Below are positions 53,692-62,483 of a stretch of DNA of 64,000 nt, one piece after another. The notes under the pieces were generated by a model that saw nothing but the letters and a program-made list of their open reading frames with translations, was not told where the DNA came from and searched no databases. Made by a program: the position numbers and the translations under genes. Each line of letters begins with the position of its first letter. Position 1 is the first letter of the stretch. The stretch comes from Promineifilum sp019695075 (GTDB taxonomy: Bacteria > Chloroflexota > Anaerolineae > Promineifilales > Promineifilaceae): assembly GCA_026129185.1 (NCBI GenBank), contig JAHCIO010000023.1:10344-74343 (forward strand). The letters run 5' to 3'.

Positions 53692-56391
53692 ATGAACGAC
53701 GAACACCGCCCCGATCCCGACGCGCTGCTCGCCGCCATCCAGCGCCAGGAGGCACGCGAGGAACGCGGCCGGCTGAAGGTCTTCTTCGGCATGGCCGCCG
53801 GCGTGGGCAAGACCTACACCATGCTCCAGGCGGGGCACGAGGCGCAGGCCGAGGGGCGCGATGTGGTCATCGGTGTCGTCGAGACACACGGCCGGGCCGA
53901 AACGCGGGAGCTACTGGAAGGGCTGGAGCAGCTCCCGCGTCTGCGGCTGGAGTATCGCGGCGCGCTGTTGGAGGAGATGGACCTCGACGCGCTGCTCGTT
54001 CGCCGGCCACAACTGGCCCTGGTGGACGAACTGGCCCACACCAACATCCCCGGCGCGCGCCACGCCAAGCGCTATCAGGATGTGATCGAATTGCTGGGCG
54101 CGGGCATTGACGTCTACACGACGGTCAACGTCCAGCACTTCGAGAGCCGCGCCGACGCCGTACACCAGATCACCGGCATCACCGTTCAGGAGACCGTGCC
54201 CGACTCGATCCTCGACCTGGCCGACGCCATCGAACTGATCGATCTGACCCCGGAGGAGTTGCGCAAGCGGCTGAGCGAGGGCAAGGTCTACACGCCGGAG
54301 CGAGTCGAGCTGGCAGCGCGCAACTTCTTCCGCACCGGCAATCTGACCGCGCTGCGCGAGATGGCCCTGCGGCTGACGGCCGAACACGTCGACCACCAGT
54401 TGCAGGACTACATGGACATCAAGCGCATCGCCGGGCCGTGGAAGTCGGCCGAGCGCCTGATGGTCGCCGTTGGCCCCAGCCCGTTCTCGGAGAAGCTCAT
54501 CCGCTGGACGCGGCGCATGGCCTACACGATGGAAGCGTCATGGTTGGCAGCGACGGTGGAGACGACGACGCCCCTTTCGGCCGACGCGCGACAACGCCTC
54601 AGCCGCCACCTCAACCTGGCCCGCGACCTGGGCGCGGAGGTCGTCGCCACGGCCGGCGACGACGTGGCCAAGTCGCTGCTGCGGCTGGCCCAACAGCGCA
54701 ACGTGACCCAGATCGTCGTCGGCAAGCCGCAGGAGGCGGGCTGGCGCAAGGCGCTGCGCCATCCCACGCTGGTAGACCGGATCATTGATGACAGCGGCGA
54801 CATTGACATCTACGTCGTCACCGGCGACGAGCCGGCGGGGCGCAGCACCGGTAGGCTGACCCTGCCGCTGCTCCGAGAGCGTTCCCCGTGGCAACACTAC
54901 CTGTGGGCGGCGCTGCTCATCGTCGCCATCACCCTGCTCGACGCCCTGCTCATCAGCCGCTTCCCGCTCATCAGCTATCTGACCGTCGGCCTGACCGATC
55001 TGCTGGTCGTGCTGATCGTCGCCGGCCGGCTGGGGCGCGGGCCGGCGCTGCTGGCAGCCACGCTGAGCGCCTTCTCGTGGAACTTCCTGTTCATCGAACC
55101 GCGCTTCACGTTGCAAATCACGCGCGCCCAGGACATCGTTCTCTTCTTCCTCTACTTCGCCACGGCCCTGATTGCCGGCAATCTGGCCGCCCGGCTGCGC
55201 AGCCAGGAGCGGCTGGCGCGCAGCCACGCCGACCGCACCACCGCCCTGTACGCCCTGGCCCATGAGCGGGCTACGGCGGTGGACATGGACGACGTGTTGC
55301 GCGTGGCCGTGACCCAGATCGGCATGGTGTTCGACGCCGAGACAGCCATTCTGCCCGCCGACGGCGACAAACTGGCCCACCGGCCCCATCCCGGCGGCAC
55401 GCTGGCCGTTGACGACAAGGAGTACAGCGTCGCCGTCTGGGCGTTCGAGAACCATAAGGCCGCCGGCCGCTTCACTGCCACGCTGCCCCTGTCCTCGGCC
55501 CACTTCATCCCCCTGCAAACGCCCGACCGCACCGTCGGCGTGCTGGCCATTCGCTCGCGCAGCGGCGCGCGCCCGTCCTTCGAGCAGGAGCAATTGCTGG
55601 AAGCGTTCGCCGGACAGATCGCCCTGTCCATCGAGCGCGAACTGCTGGACGAAGCGGCCCAACGCAACGCCATGCACCAGGAATCGGAACGGCTGTTCAC
55701 CACGCTGCTCAACTCCATCTCCCACGAACTGCGCACGCCCATCGCCACCATCACCGGCGCGGCCAGCAGTTTGCTCGACCCACAGTTGGGCGAACACGCT
55801 CCCACGCGGACGCAGCTGGCGACCGACATCCAGGACGCCGGCAACCGCCTCAACCGGCTGGTGGCCAACCTGCTCGACATGTCACGCCTCGAATCGGGGC
55901 AGTTGCGGCCAAAGCTGGAATGGTGCGACGTGGGCGACGTGGTCGGCGTGGCCGTGGAGCAGCTCGACCATTACCTCGCCGGCCGGTCACTCACCATTGA
56001 CCAGGCCGGCGACGTGCCCCTCGTCCGGCTCGATTTCATGCTGATGGAGCAGGTATTCGTCAACCTGCTCGACAACGCCTGCGCCTACACGCCGCCGGGC
56101 ACGCCCATCGCCATCGCCATCGGTCGCCGCGGCCGTTCGGTCGTCATCACCGTCACCGACCACGGCCCCGGCCTGAGCGCCGCCGACCGCGACCACGTCT
56201 TCGACAAGTTCTACCGGTCGGCCAACGCAGCCACGGGCGGCACGGGGTTGGGGTTGTCCATCTGTCGCGGGCTGGTGGAGGCCCACGGCGGCACGCTGAC
56301 GGCCGACAACGCGCCAGGCGCCGGGGCGCGCTTCACCGTGCGTCTGCCGGCCGGCGAGGCCCCGCCGCCGGTGCAGGAGGCGGCGCTATGA
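53692..56391 (+). CDS. kdpD: Osmosensitive K+ channel sensor histidine kinase
   Basis: 899 residues. The N-terminal KdpD domain has the Walker A-like GVGKTYTML (about 37), VETHGRAET and VDELAHTNIPGARH. A Usp-like domain (about 250-370) follows, then four DUF4118 membrane helices (about 400-500), a GAF-like region (about 525-660), HisKA with the phosphorylated His in SHELRTPIATITG (about 679) and a HATPase with NLLDNACAYTPPG, DHGPGLS and GGTGLGLSICRGLV. It senses K+ or turgor and phosphorylates KdpE. It overlaps kdpE by four bases. Confidence 0.96.
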   Translation: MNDEHRPDPDALLAAIQRQEAREERGRLKVFFGMAAGVGKTYTMLQAGHEAQAEGRDVVIGVVETHGRAETRELLEGLEQLPRLRLEYRGALLEEMDLDALLVRRPQLALVDELAHTNIPGARHAKRYQDVIELLGAGIDVYTTVNVQHFESRADAVHQITGITVQETVPDSILDLADAIELIDLTPEELRKRLSEGKVYTPERVELAARNFFRTGNLTALREMALRLTAEHVDHQLQDYMDIKRIAGPWKSAERLMVAVGPSPFSEKLIRWTRRMAYTMEASWLAATVETTTPLSADARQRLSRHLNLARDLGAEVVATAGDDVAKSLLRLAQQRNVTQIVVGKPQEAGWRKALRHPTLVDRIIDDSGDIDIYVVTGDEPAGRSTGRLTLPLLRERSPWQHYLWAALLIVAITLLDALLISRFPLISYLTVGLTDLLVVLIVAGRLGRGPALLAATLSAFSWNFLFIEPRFTLQITRAQDIVLFFLYFATALIAGNLAARLRSQERLARSHADRTTALYALAHERATAVDMDDVLRVAVTQIGMVFDAETAILPADGDKLAHRPHPGGTLAVDDKEYSVAVWAFENHKAAGRFTATLPLSSAHFIPLQTPDRTVGVLAIRSRSGARPSFEQEQLLEAFAGQIALSIERELLDEAAQRNAMHQESERLFTTLLNSISHELRTPIATITGAASSLLDPQLGEHAPTRTQLATDIQDAGNRLNRLVANLLDMSRLESGQLRPKLEWCDVGDVVGVAVEQLDHYLAGRSLTIDQAGDVPLVRLDFMLMEQVFVNLLDNACAYTPPGTPIAIAIGRRGRSVVITVTDHGPGLSAADRDHVFDKFYRSANAATGGTGLGLSICRGLVEAHGGTLTADNAPGAGARFTVRLPAGEAPPPVQEAAL

Positions 56392-57071
56392 GCGACGGCC
56401 CGCGCGTGCTGGTGGTGGATGATGAGTTGCAGATCCGCCGCTTCCTGCGCATCGCTCTGGAAGCCAACGGCTACCGCGTCTATGAGACCGACCGCGGCGG
56501 CGAGGCGGTGCAAGAGGCGGCCCGGCTGCGACCCGACCTGGTCATCCTTGACATCGGTCTGCCCGACATGGATGGGCTGGAGGTGCTGCGGCGGCTGCGC
56601 GAGTGGACGCCGACGCCGGTCATCATGCTCTCGGTGCGCGACGCCGACCGCGACAAGGTGGCCGCGCTGGACGCCGGGGCCGACGACTATCTGACCAAGC
56701 CGTTCAGCGTGGACGAACTGCTGGCCCGGCTGCGCGTCGCCCAGCGCCACGCCCGGCCAGAGTCGGCGGCGGCGGTCTTTACCCAGGGGGATGTGGTCGT
56801 TGACCTGTCGCGCCGCCACGTGACCAAGGGCGGCGGCGAGGTGAAGCTGACGCCGACGGAGTACGCCCTACTGCGCCTGCTCATCCAGCACGCGGGCAAG
56901 GTGCTGACGCACCGGCAAATCCTCAGGGAAGTGTGGGGGCCGGAGTACATGGACGAGACCCACTATCTGCGGGTCTACTTCGGCCAACTGCGGCAAAAGC
57001 TGGAAGACGATCCCGCCCGGCCGAAGCTCATCCTGACCGAGGCGGGGGTTGGCTATCGGTTGGCGGCTTGA
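56388..57071 (+). CDS. kdpE: KdpDE response regulator
   Basis: 227 residues, OmpR-type. The receiver domain has VVDDELQIRRFL, the phosphorylated Asp55 in LVILDIGLPDMDG, the Thr/Ser position MLSVRD and the Lys of DDYLTKPFSVDEL (about 104). The winged-helix DNA-binding domain (about 130-225) includes LTPTEYALLRLLIQHAGKVLTHRQIL and LRVYFGQLRQKLEDD. It activates the kdp genes when K+ is limiting. Assignment is firm. Confidence 0.95.
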   Translation: MSDGPRVLVVDDELQIRRFLRIALEANGYRVYETDRGGEAVQEAARLRPDLVILDIGLPDMDGLEVLRRLREWTPTPVIMLSVRDADRDKVAALDAGADDYLTKPFSVDELLARLRVAQRHARPESAAAVFTQGDVVVDLSRRHVTKGGGEVKLTPTEYALLRLLIQHAGKVLTHRQILREVWGPEYMDETHYLRVYFGQLRQKLEDDPARPKLILTEAGVGYRLAA

Positions 57072-57095
57072 GAAGGAAGATCTCAGTCAGCCAAG

Positions 57096-57461
57096 CTATT
57101 TCCACTTGCCGAGGAACTCAAGCCGGTCACCCATATCCGCGGCTGAAAGTCCATCCAGCAACCGCAACAAGCGGCGGATCAACTGGCCGACCTGTATCTG
57201 GTCGGAGACGATGATACCGGCATGGTGCCTGTCGGTGCTCAGCCACTCAGCATGAAGACGGGCAAAATCGCGTGTGTTGAAGGTGAACAGCGTCCGACCT
57301 GTGCTGGTGGCAAAACGGAGATGTTCGTCATCGGGAGCACTTATCAGGCCGGCAACGTGGGCGCTCAAGATATCCACGTTCCTGGCCGAAAGGGCGGCAA
57401 TAAGCGCTCGACTAATGGTATCTTCGTCGAGATATAGTCGAATCGAATCAACCACGATCAA
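57096..57461 (-). CDS. DUF5615 PIN-like toxin candidate
   Basis: 121 residues from a TTG at 57461 (GTG 57455 is an alternative). The PIN-like pattern is visible: RLYLDEDTISRALIAAL, ILSAHVAGL, DDEHLRFATSTGRTLFTFNTRDFARLH and HHAGIIVSD, with the acidic residues Asp14/Glu13 and Asp (TRDF) expected of the DUF5615 family. It overlaps the DUF433 gene by 14 bases. Members pair with DUF433 antitoxins and are probable ribonucleases. Toxicity is not shown. Confidence 0.85.
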   Translation of the reverse strand: MIVVDSIRLYLDEDTISRALIAALSARNVDILSAHVAGLISAPDDEHLRFATSTGRTLFTFNTRDFARLHAEWLSTDRHHAGIIVSDQIQVGQLIRRLLRLLDGLSAADMGDRLEFLGKWK

Positions 57462-57720
57462 GCGCCTGCTCTACTGATGCTTCGGTGTTAGCGGCGATGT
57501 CTGCCTCGATCTCTGCGCGATTGAGATGATAGTAAGCCAGCGCCGCGTAGACCCCGGCCAGATCGAGCGTCATGTCGTCGGCTATTTCTTCCGGCGTGAG
57601 GCCGAGTTTGTAGTGACCAACGATGGTGCGAACGGCGACACCCGTCCCGGCGACTATCGGACGGCCCGCATGCACTTCCGGCTTGCGAACGATCAGGCCT
57701 TCTAGTGTGGCGACACCCAT
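57448..57720 (-). CDS. DUF433 antitoxin candidate
   Basis: 90 residues. The DUF433 helix-turn-helix pattern is VHAGRPIVAGTGVAVRTIVGHYKLGLTPEEIADDM, then LDLAGVYAALAYYHLNRAEIEADI. It would bind DNA and neutralise the toxin encoded downstream, and autoregulate the pair. The gene order antitoxin then toxin with overlap is typical of type II modules. Confidence 0.88.
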   Translation of the reverse strand: MGVATLEGLIVRKPEVHAGRPIVAGTGVAVRTIVGHYKLGLTPEEIADDMTLDLAGVYAALAYYHLNRAEIEADIAANTEASVEQALDRG

Positions 57721-57770
57721 CGTAATCTCTCCAGCCGTCTATTCACGTCCATTCTATCACAATCGAAAGA

Positions 57771-57846
57771 GGCTCACGCAAAAGACGCCAAGAAAAGCCT
57801 TATTTCTTCCTTGGCGTCCTTGGCTTCTTTGCGCCTTGGCGTGAGC
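57771..57846 (+). repeat. CACGCAAAAGACGCCAAG inverted repeat
   Basis: CTCACGCAAAAGACGCCAAG is mirrored by CTTGGCGTCC and TTTGCGCCTTGGCGTGAG, giving an imperfect hairpin between the antitoxin gene and the end of the kinase gene. Third copy of the family at 39448 and 48541. Confidence 0.8.
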
Positions 57847-57851
57847 TTCTT

Positions 57852-59231
57852 CTATCCCAACAACTGACTCAGCCCCGGCAACGACGACGCCACCCACACC
57901 AGCAGCCAGCAGAAGGCCACCATCAGCGCCACCAACAGCAGCGCCAGCCAGATGGGCAGTTGCGGCCGGATCTCAACCGCGCCCTGGAGGCTGGGCGTGG
58001 GCGGCCCCGGCTGCTCGGCCAGGGTGTTGACGTGGAGGACGAACGGCCGCCGGCTCGTCCGGCCGATGAACGGCCGCTTCATGGCCTGGACGTAGAAATC
58101 GACCACGCCGCGCTGCCCGGCGGCCAGACCAATCTGCTTCTGCGCGCTGTCGAAATACAGACCGCCCTGGGGTGTCTCGGCCACGACGCGGACGGTCTGG
58201 GCCGTGGGCGCGCCGTTCTGCAAGAGTACGCGGCAGATGCCCGCGTCGCGCAGCAGCCGTGGGCGCATGTCCCACTCCACGCGCCGCGCCGGCGTCGGGA
58301 ACTCCGTCACCATGCTGACCACCAGCGAGCCAGTGTCGGCGGCGAAGGCGCGGGCCTGTTGGTCGGTGACCGTCGCGGCGGCGGCGCGCAACTCGGCGGC
58401 CAGTTCTTCGGCCGTCTGCTGGCGGTTCTCCGGGCGGCGGTTCAGCGCCCGCAGGATGACCGCCTCGACGGCCGGGGGCACGCCCGTGTTCAGTTCGCGC
58501 GGCGTTGGCGGGGCCTCGTACTGGTGGGCCTGCACCGCCCGCTCCGGCGAGCGGATGTCCAGCGGCAGCCGGCCCGTGGCCAACTGGTAGAGGACGACGC
58601 CGAGCGAATAGATGTCGGCGCGGCCATCGACCGGCCGGCCGAGCACCTGCTCCGGCGACATGTAGGGCAGCGTGCCCATCATCAGCCCCTTCTGCGTCTC
58701 GCCGGCGTCGCCGGCCAGCTTGGCCAGGCCGAAGTCGGTCAGCATGGCCCGCAGGGGCGGGTCGCCGGGGCGGTCGGGCCGGTCGAGGCGCTTGACGAGG
58801 ATGTTGTCCGGCTTCACGTCGCGGTGGACGACGCCCTGCCGATGGGCGTAGCCGAGGGCGTCGGCCGCCTGGGCCACCAGCGTCAGCGTCTCCTCCAGCC
58901 GCACGACCTGATTGAGCTGGGCCAGCTGGCGCAGGTAGGCTCCCAGGCTCAGCCCTTCGACCAATTCCATGACGATGTAGAGCAGGCCCTCCTGGCGGCC
59001 GAAGTGGTAGACGCGGACGATGGAGGGGTGATCAAGGCGGGCGGCGGCGCGGGCTTCCTGCAAGAAACGGCTCTGGAAAGCGCTGTCGGCGGCCAGGTTG
59101 CCGTGCATCACCTTGACGGCCACCGGCCGCATCAGGTTCACGTCCGTGGCGCGGTAGATGACGCCCATGCCGCCCTCACCCAGGACGGCATCGATGCGGT
59201 AGTTTTCGATTTGTTGGCCGGGTTGGAGCAT
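57852..59231 (-). CDS. Membrane Ser/Thr protein kinase
   Basis: 459 residues from ATG 59231 (MLQPGQQIENYRIDAVLGEG); a longer in-frame start exists at 59267 but lacks support. The kinase domain (about 12-290) is complete: GEGGMGVIY, VAVKVM lysine, HRDVKPDNI, TDFGLAKLA, and GTLPYMSPEQVLG. After a beta-sandwich-like region (about 310-420) a membrane helix (LPIWLALLLVALMVAFCWLLVWV) lies near the end, so the sandwich is probably cytoplasmic or the protein is anchored by its tail. Signal sensed is unknown. Confidence 0.9.
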   Translation of the reverse strand: MLQPGQQIENYRIDAVLGEGGMGVIYRATDVNLMRPVAVKVMHGNLAADSAFQSRFLQEARAAARLDHPSIVRVYHFGRQEGLLYIVMELVEGLSLGAYLRQLAQLNQVVRLEETLTLVAQAADALGYAHRQGVVHRDVKPDNILVKRLDRPDRPGDPPLRAMLTDFGLAKLAGDAGETQKGLMMGTLPYMSPEQVLGRPVDGRADIYSLGVVLYQLATGRLPLDIRSPERAVQAHQYEAPPTPRELNTGVPPAVEAVILRALNRRPENRQQTAEELAAELRAAAATVTDQQARAFAADTGSLVVSMVTEFPTPARRVEWDMRPRLLRDAGICRVLLQNGAPTAQTVRVVAETPQGGLYFDSAQKQIGLAAGQRGVVDFYVQAMKRPFIGRTSRRPFVLHVNTLAEQPGPPTPSLQGAVEIRPQLPIWLALLLVALMVAFCWLLVWVASSLPGLSQLLG

Positions 59232-59282
59232 GGGGGTAATGATGACCCAGGGTGGGCGGATAGGCAAATAGGCGATTCTCCG

Positions 59283-59336
59283 CGTGGCGCGATTCTCCGA
59301 ATCGCAGTGCCCGCGATTCAGGAGAATCGCGCCACG
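59283..59336 (+). repeat. Long hairpin in front of the Y1 transposase gene
   Basis: A 23-base arm (59283-59305) and its inverse complement (59313-59336) differ by one bulged A (59320) and enclose the loop AGTGCCC. It ends 25 bases before the transposase ATG. Confidence 0.85.
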
Positions 59337-59349
59337 GGCCGGGTAGCGC

Positions 59350-59355
59350 TACAAT
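59350..59355 (+). promoter_or_regulatory. -10 element for a leaderless transposase transcript
   Basis: TACAAT (5/6) ends six bases before the ATG at 59362, with no ribosome site. The hairpin at 59283-59336 covers the -35 position. Confidence 0.45.
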
Positions 59356-59361
59356 CCCGTC

Positions 59362-59862
59362 ATGGCCTACACACAACTGTACTATCATCTCGTCTGGCGC
59401 GTCCGCAACGGCGGGCCGCTGCTGACCGCCGCGGCCGAGCCGCTCATCCTCGACTACCTGCGCTGGCGGGCCATTGGGCTGGGCGGAGCGGTGTTCGCGC
59501 TGGAGGGCGCGGCCGACCACGTCCATCTCGTCGCCGCCGTCCCGCCGCGCGTCGCCGTCCACGCCTTCGTGGGCCAGGTGCAGCGCAGCGCCGCGACGCG
59601 CTTCAACCACCGCACGCCGGAGACGCCGCTGGCCTGGGCCGACGACTACGGCGCGATGACCTTCGACGGCAAGCGGCTGCCCTACGTCATCGCCTACGTC
59701 GAGCAGCAGAAGGCCCACCACGCCGCCGGGACGATCATCCCCGTGCTGGAGCGGGTGGACGACCGGCCGCCGGCCCGCGGCGCCGTCCACGAAGCGCCGC
59801 CGGCCTATCGCGTGGCGGCGGGGATGGCGGCGTGGTGGGGGGAGATGATGGAGATGGAGTAG
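59362..59862 (+). CDS. Y1 (IS200-type) tyrosine transposase
   Basis: 166 residues of the single-strand HUH transposase family. The HUH pair is in GAADHVHLVAA (about 50-60) and the catalytic tyrosine probably in PYVIAYVEQQKAHH (about 107-120), matching the IS200 order of motifs. A 23-bp hairpin lies just upstream and another palindrome (59873-59906) just downstream, so cognate ends may be present. It may be a domesticated copy or a stranded one. The downstream 40 residues are low complexity. Confidence 0.88.
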   Translation: MAYTQLYYHLVWRVRNGGPLLTAAAEPLILDYLRWRAIGLGGAVFALEGAADHVHLVAAVPPRVAVHAFVGQVQRSAATRFNHRTPETPLAWADDYGAMTFDGKRLPYVIAYVEQQKAHHAAGTIIPVLERVDDRPPARGAVHEAPPAYRVAAGMAAWWGEMMEME

Positions 59863-59872
59863 AAATTGGAGT

Positions 59873-59906
59873 AGAAACCGAGTTTCTCAGAAGAAACTCG
59901 GTTTCT
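59873..59906 (+). repeat. REP-like palindrome, copy A
   Basis: AGAAACCGAGTTTCT (59873-59887), loop CAGA, AGAAACTCGGTTTCT (59892-59906). The 34-base element is identical to 60580-60613 and sits six bases beyond the stop of the RAYT gene. Confidence 0.9.
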
Positions 59907-59912
59907 CTTGGT

Positions 59913-60482
59913 CTAGGCGTCCAGCAATAAAGCGTGCAGCAGCCCCGCTCGCGGGTCAGCCGGGCCACAGACGTACTCAGCATAGGCCGCAGGTGAGGCA
60001 AAATGGCGCAAAACCATCTCTGGCCGCGGCAACGTCCCTGCTCTCAGGCCGATGTAGTCCTGATAACTCGAGAACTCCCACGCTTCCGGCACAGTCACGA
60101 AGCCGGCTGTTACCGGGTTCAGATGAACATACCGCGACAGGTGTACCAGGTCTCCGTCGGTAGTCACCGGTCGTGTCTTAAAAGGCCCCTGGAACACGGG
60201 GCCAACGCGCCCTTCTTGCTTGTTGATCGCCTTGGTGTAGGACACCGCCAATGGCTGCATCGTCGTTAGGCCGAAATCGTCGCCAACGACGTGAACAATA
60301 AGGTGATAGTGGTTAGGCATGAGGCAATAGGCGATGACCACACCCATGTCCGGCGAACAATACTCTCGCAGGCGGCGCAGAAAGAAGACACGGTTGGCGC
60401 GGGTAAAGAAGATGTCGCCGAAGTTCACGCCGCGGTTGTAGATGTGATAGATGTGGCCGGCAAAGACGGGGGCCTTGCGCAT
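59913..60482 (-). CDS. REP-associated tyrosine transposase (RAYT)
   Basis: 189 residues of the TnpA-REP family. HIYNRGVNFGDIFF starts the domain, the HUH pair is in YCLMPNHYHLIV (about 51-62) and the catalytic tyrosine in LAVSYTKAINKQEGRVGPVFQG (about 80-100), with LVHLSRYVHLNPV and WEFSSYQDY typical of the family. It is bordered by palindromes at 59873-59906, 60497-60530 and 60580-60613. RAYTs are thought to mobilise REP sequences and are often single-copy and domesticated. Confidence 0.92.
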   Translation of the reverse strand: MRKAPVFAGHIYHIYNRGVNFGDIFFTRANRVFFLRRLREYCSPDMGVVIAYCLMPNHYHLIVHVVGDDFGLTTMQPLAVSYTKAINKQEGRVGPVFQGPFKTRPVTTDGDLVHLSRYVHLNPVTAGFVTVPEAWEFSSYQDYIGLRAGTLPRPEMVLRHFASPAAYAEYVCGPADPRAGLLHALLLDA

Positions 60483-60496
60483 TGGTGCTCCCCTTT

Positions 60497-60530
60497 AGAA
60501 ACCGAGTTTCTTCTTGGAAACTCGGTTTCT
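60497..60530 (+). repeat. REP-like palindrome, copy B
   Basis: AGAAACCGAGTTTC (60497-60510), loop TTCTTG, GAAACTCGGTTTCT (60517-60530). It ends immediately upstream of the RAYT start codon (minus strand). Confidence 0.9.
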
Positions 60531-60579
60531 ATCATTCTCAAGCATTCCAGCATCCGAGTTAACAGGCAAACTGTCGTTT

Positions 60580-60613
60580 AGAAACCGAGTTTCTCAGAAG
60601 AAACTCGGTTTCT
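60580..60613 (+). repeat. REP-like palindrome, copy C
   Basis: AGAAACCGAGTTTCT (60580-60594), loop CAGA, AGAAACTCGGTTTCT (60599-60613). It is identical to copy A and lies between the RAYT gene and the end of the kinase gene. Confidence 0.9.
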
Positions 60614-60625
60614 AGGCATCAGGCA

Positions 60626-62395
60626 TCAAGAATCAGGATCGGAGAGAGGATCGACCAGCCGGAAGCCGACATCCCTGTACACGAATTGCTCTTCGTGGAA
60701 GTACCGGTACGCGACCCGACCGTCGTCGCTCCAAGAGCCGCCGCGCAAAGCTTTGGTTTCTCCTGAGCCAGGGCCTGACGGGTTTACGGCGAGTGAGCGG
60801 GCGTAGTAGCCACTATCGTACCAGTCATTTGTCCATTCCGAGACGTTCCCGGCCATGTCCAGCGCGCCGACCCAACTGGCACCGTCGGGGTAGGCTCCCG
60901 TCTGGGAAATGTCGCGTACGCAGCCGGACGTGTTAGCCAACCGGCACGACGACGCGCCATTTCCCCACGGAAACTCGAAGCTTTCCGGCCCGCGCGCCGC
61001 ATATTCCCATTGCGCCTCGGTCGGCAGCCGCCCACCCGCCCATTCGGCGTATGCTGTCGCGTTGTACCAAGTGACTTGGGTGACCGGGTAATCTGCATGC
61101 GCCGGGTTGTCGTAATGGCTACCGCGGATGTAGCTTGAGCTGCTCTCCGGCGGCGAGCATGCCTTAGCGGCAACACAGGCCGCATACTGCGCGTTCGTCA
61201 CCTCCGTCCGATCGATCCAGTAGGCGTCGAGCGTGACCTCGTGTACTGGCCGTTCGTTCTCTTCCCCGTCCTCACTGCCCATCATGAACGACCCGGCCGG
61301 CACGTAGACCTGCTCGACAACCACACCGCCGCGCTTGACAATGCGGATGTCGCCCGTTTGCGGCTCCGGCCCCGAGCCGGCTCCACCACCGAACTGCCAG
61401 GCCCAGAGCGCTAACGCCACCAACGCCACCAACGCGGCGACGCCCAGCAATTTGTCCAAAACGGGCACACTCCGGTTGACGGCAGGTGGGTTCGCACTGG
61501 GCAGCGTTGGCGGCAGGGTTATCGGGGCTGGAGCTGGTGCCATCGGCAAAGCCGACGCGGGCGTCGGCGGTGGTGCGTGCCGCGCCGGCCGGCCCGCCGC
61601 CAGCAGCCGCTCGAATGTGGCCGTGCTATCGAGTCGTTGACTAATATTCGGCATCATCGCCGCCACCACCACGGCCGACGTCGCCGCGCTGACGGCCGGG
61701 TTGATCTCCCGCGGCGGCGTCAGCACGTCCGCGCCGCTGGCCAAGTCTGGCCCATCGGGCGGCGGTTGCCCGGTCAGCAGCGTGTAGAGCGTCGCGCCGA
61801 GGGCGTAGACATCGGTGCGCGGGTCGGTCCGGCCGCGGCCATATTGCTCCGGCGGGCTATAGCCGGGCGTGACCGCCTTGGCCCCAATGGTCGTGCCTTT
61901 GTTGGGATCGTAGACCTTGGAGATGCCGAAATCGACTAAAACAGCCCGGCCATCGTCGGTGATGATGATGTTATCCGGCTTGATGTCGCGGTGGACAATT
62001 GGCGGCGTGTGCGTGTGGAGGTGGGTTAGGGCAGCACAGATCTGACGCATCCACGGCAGGACTTCGGCCTCGTCCAGCGGCCCGCCACGCTCGCTCAGCA
62101 GCGTCGTCAGGCTCTTGCCCTCGACGAAGTCCATGACCAGGTACTGCCCCTGGCCGGGTAGGATGAAGTGGTCGATGACGACGGGCAGGTTGGGGTGACG
62201 CAGGCCGGCCAGCAGCTTGGCCTCGCGCTCGAACTGGCGCTGCGCCTGCGGGCCGGTGTCGAAGTTCTCCTTGACCGCCACCGGCCGGTCGAGGGCGGTA
62301 TCCCAGCCGCGATAGACCGCGCCGAAGCCGCCCTGGCCAACGAGCTTGACGATGCGGTAGCGATTATGGAGGATGACGCCGGTGGCGAGGGTCAT
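60626..62395 (-). CDS. Ser/Thr protein kinase fused to a formylglycine-enzyme-like domain
   Basis: 589 residues. The kinase domain (about 8-270) is complete: GQGGFGAVY, VAVKEN lysine, HRDIKPDNI, VDFGISKVY and a GYSPPEQYG activation segment. A membrane helix (LLGVAALVALVALALWAW, about 314-331) leads to an outer SUMF1/FGE-sulfatase-type domain (about 350-580) with PAGSFMMGSEDGEENERPVHEVTLDAYWIDRTEVT, GGRLPTEAQWEYAARG, GNVSEWTNDWY and ALRGGSW. Such domains are fused to kinases in several Chloroflexota and planctomycetes. The catalytic Cys pair of true FGE is not evident, so it may only bind ligand. Confidence 0.92.
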   Translation of the reverse strand: MTLATGVILHNRYRIVKLVGQGGFGAVYRGWDTALDRPVAVKENFDTGPQAQRQFEREAKLLAGLRHPNLPVVIDHFILPGQGQYLVMDFVEGKSLTTLLSERGGPLDEAEVLPWMRQICAALTHLHTHTPPIVHRDIKPDNIIITDDGRAVLVDFGISKVYDPNKGTTIGAKAVTPGYSPPEQYGRGRTDPRTDVYALGATLYTLLTGQPPPDGPDLASGADVLTPPREINPAVSAATSAVVVAAMMPNISQRLDSTATFERLLAAGRPARHAPPPTPASALPMAPAPAPITLPPTLPSANPPAVNRSVPVLDKLLGVAALVALVALALWAWQFGGGAGSGPEPQTGDIRIVKRGGVVVEQVYVPAGSFMMGSEDGEENERPVHEVTLDAYWIDRTEVTNAQYAACVAAKACSPPESSSSYIRGSHYDNPAHADYPVTQVTWYNATAYAEWAGGRLPTEAQWEYAARGPESFEFPWGNGASSCRLANTSGCVRDISQTGAYPDGASWVGALDMAGNVSEWTNDWYDSGYYARSLAVNPSGPGSGETKALRGGSWSDDGRVAYRYFHEEQFVYRDVGFRLVDPLSDPDS

Positions 62396-62483
62396 AATGA
62401 CTCCTGCTGCAAATCAGGCCGACACAACCGGGATCATAATCGGCAATAGACGGAAAGGCAATGCTATTGGCTGCCTCCGGCCG

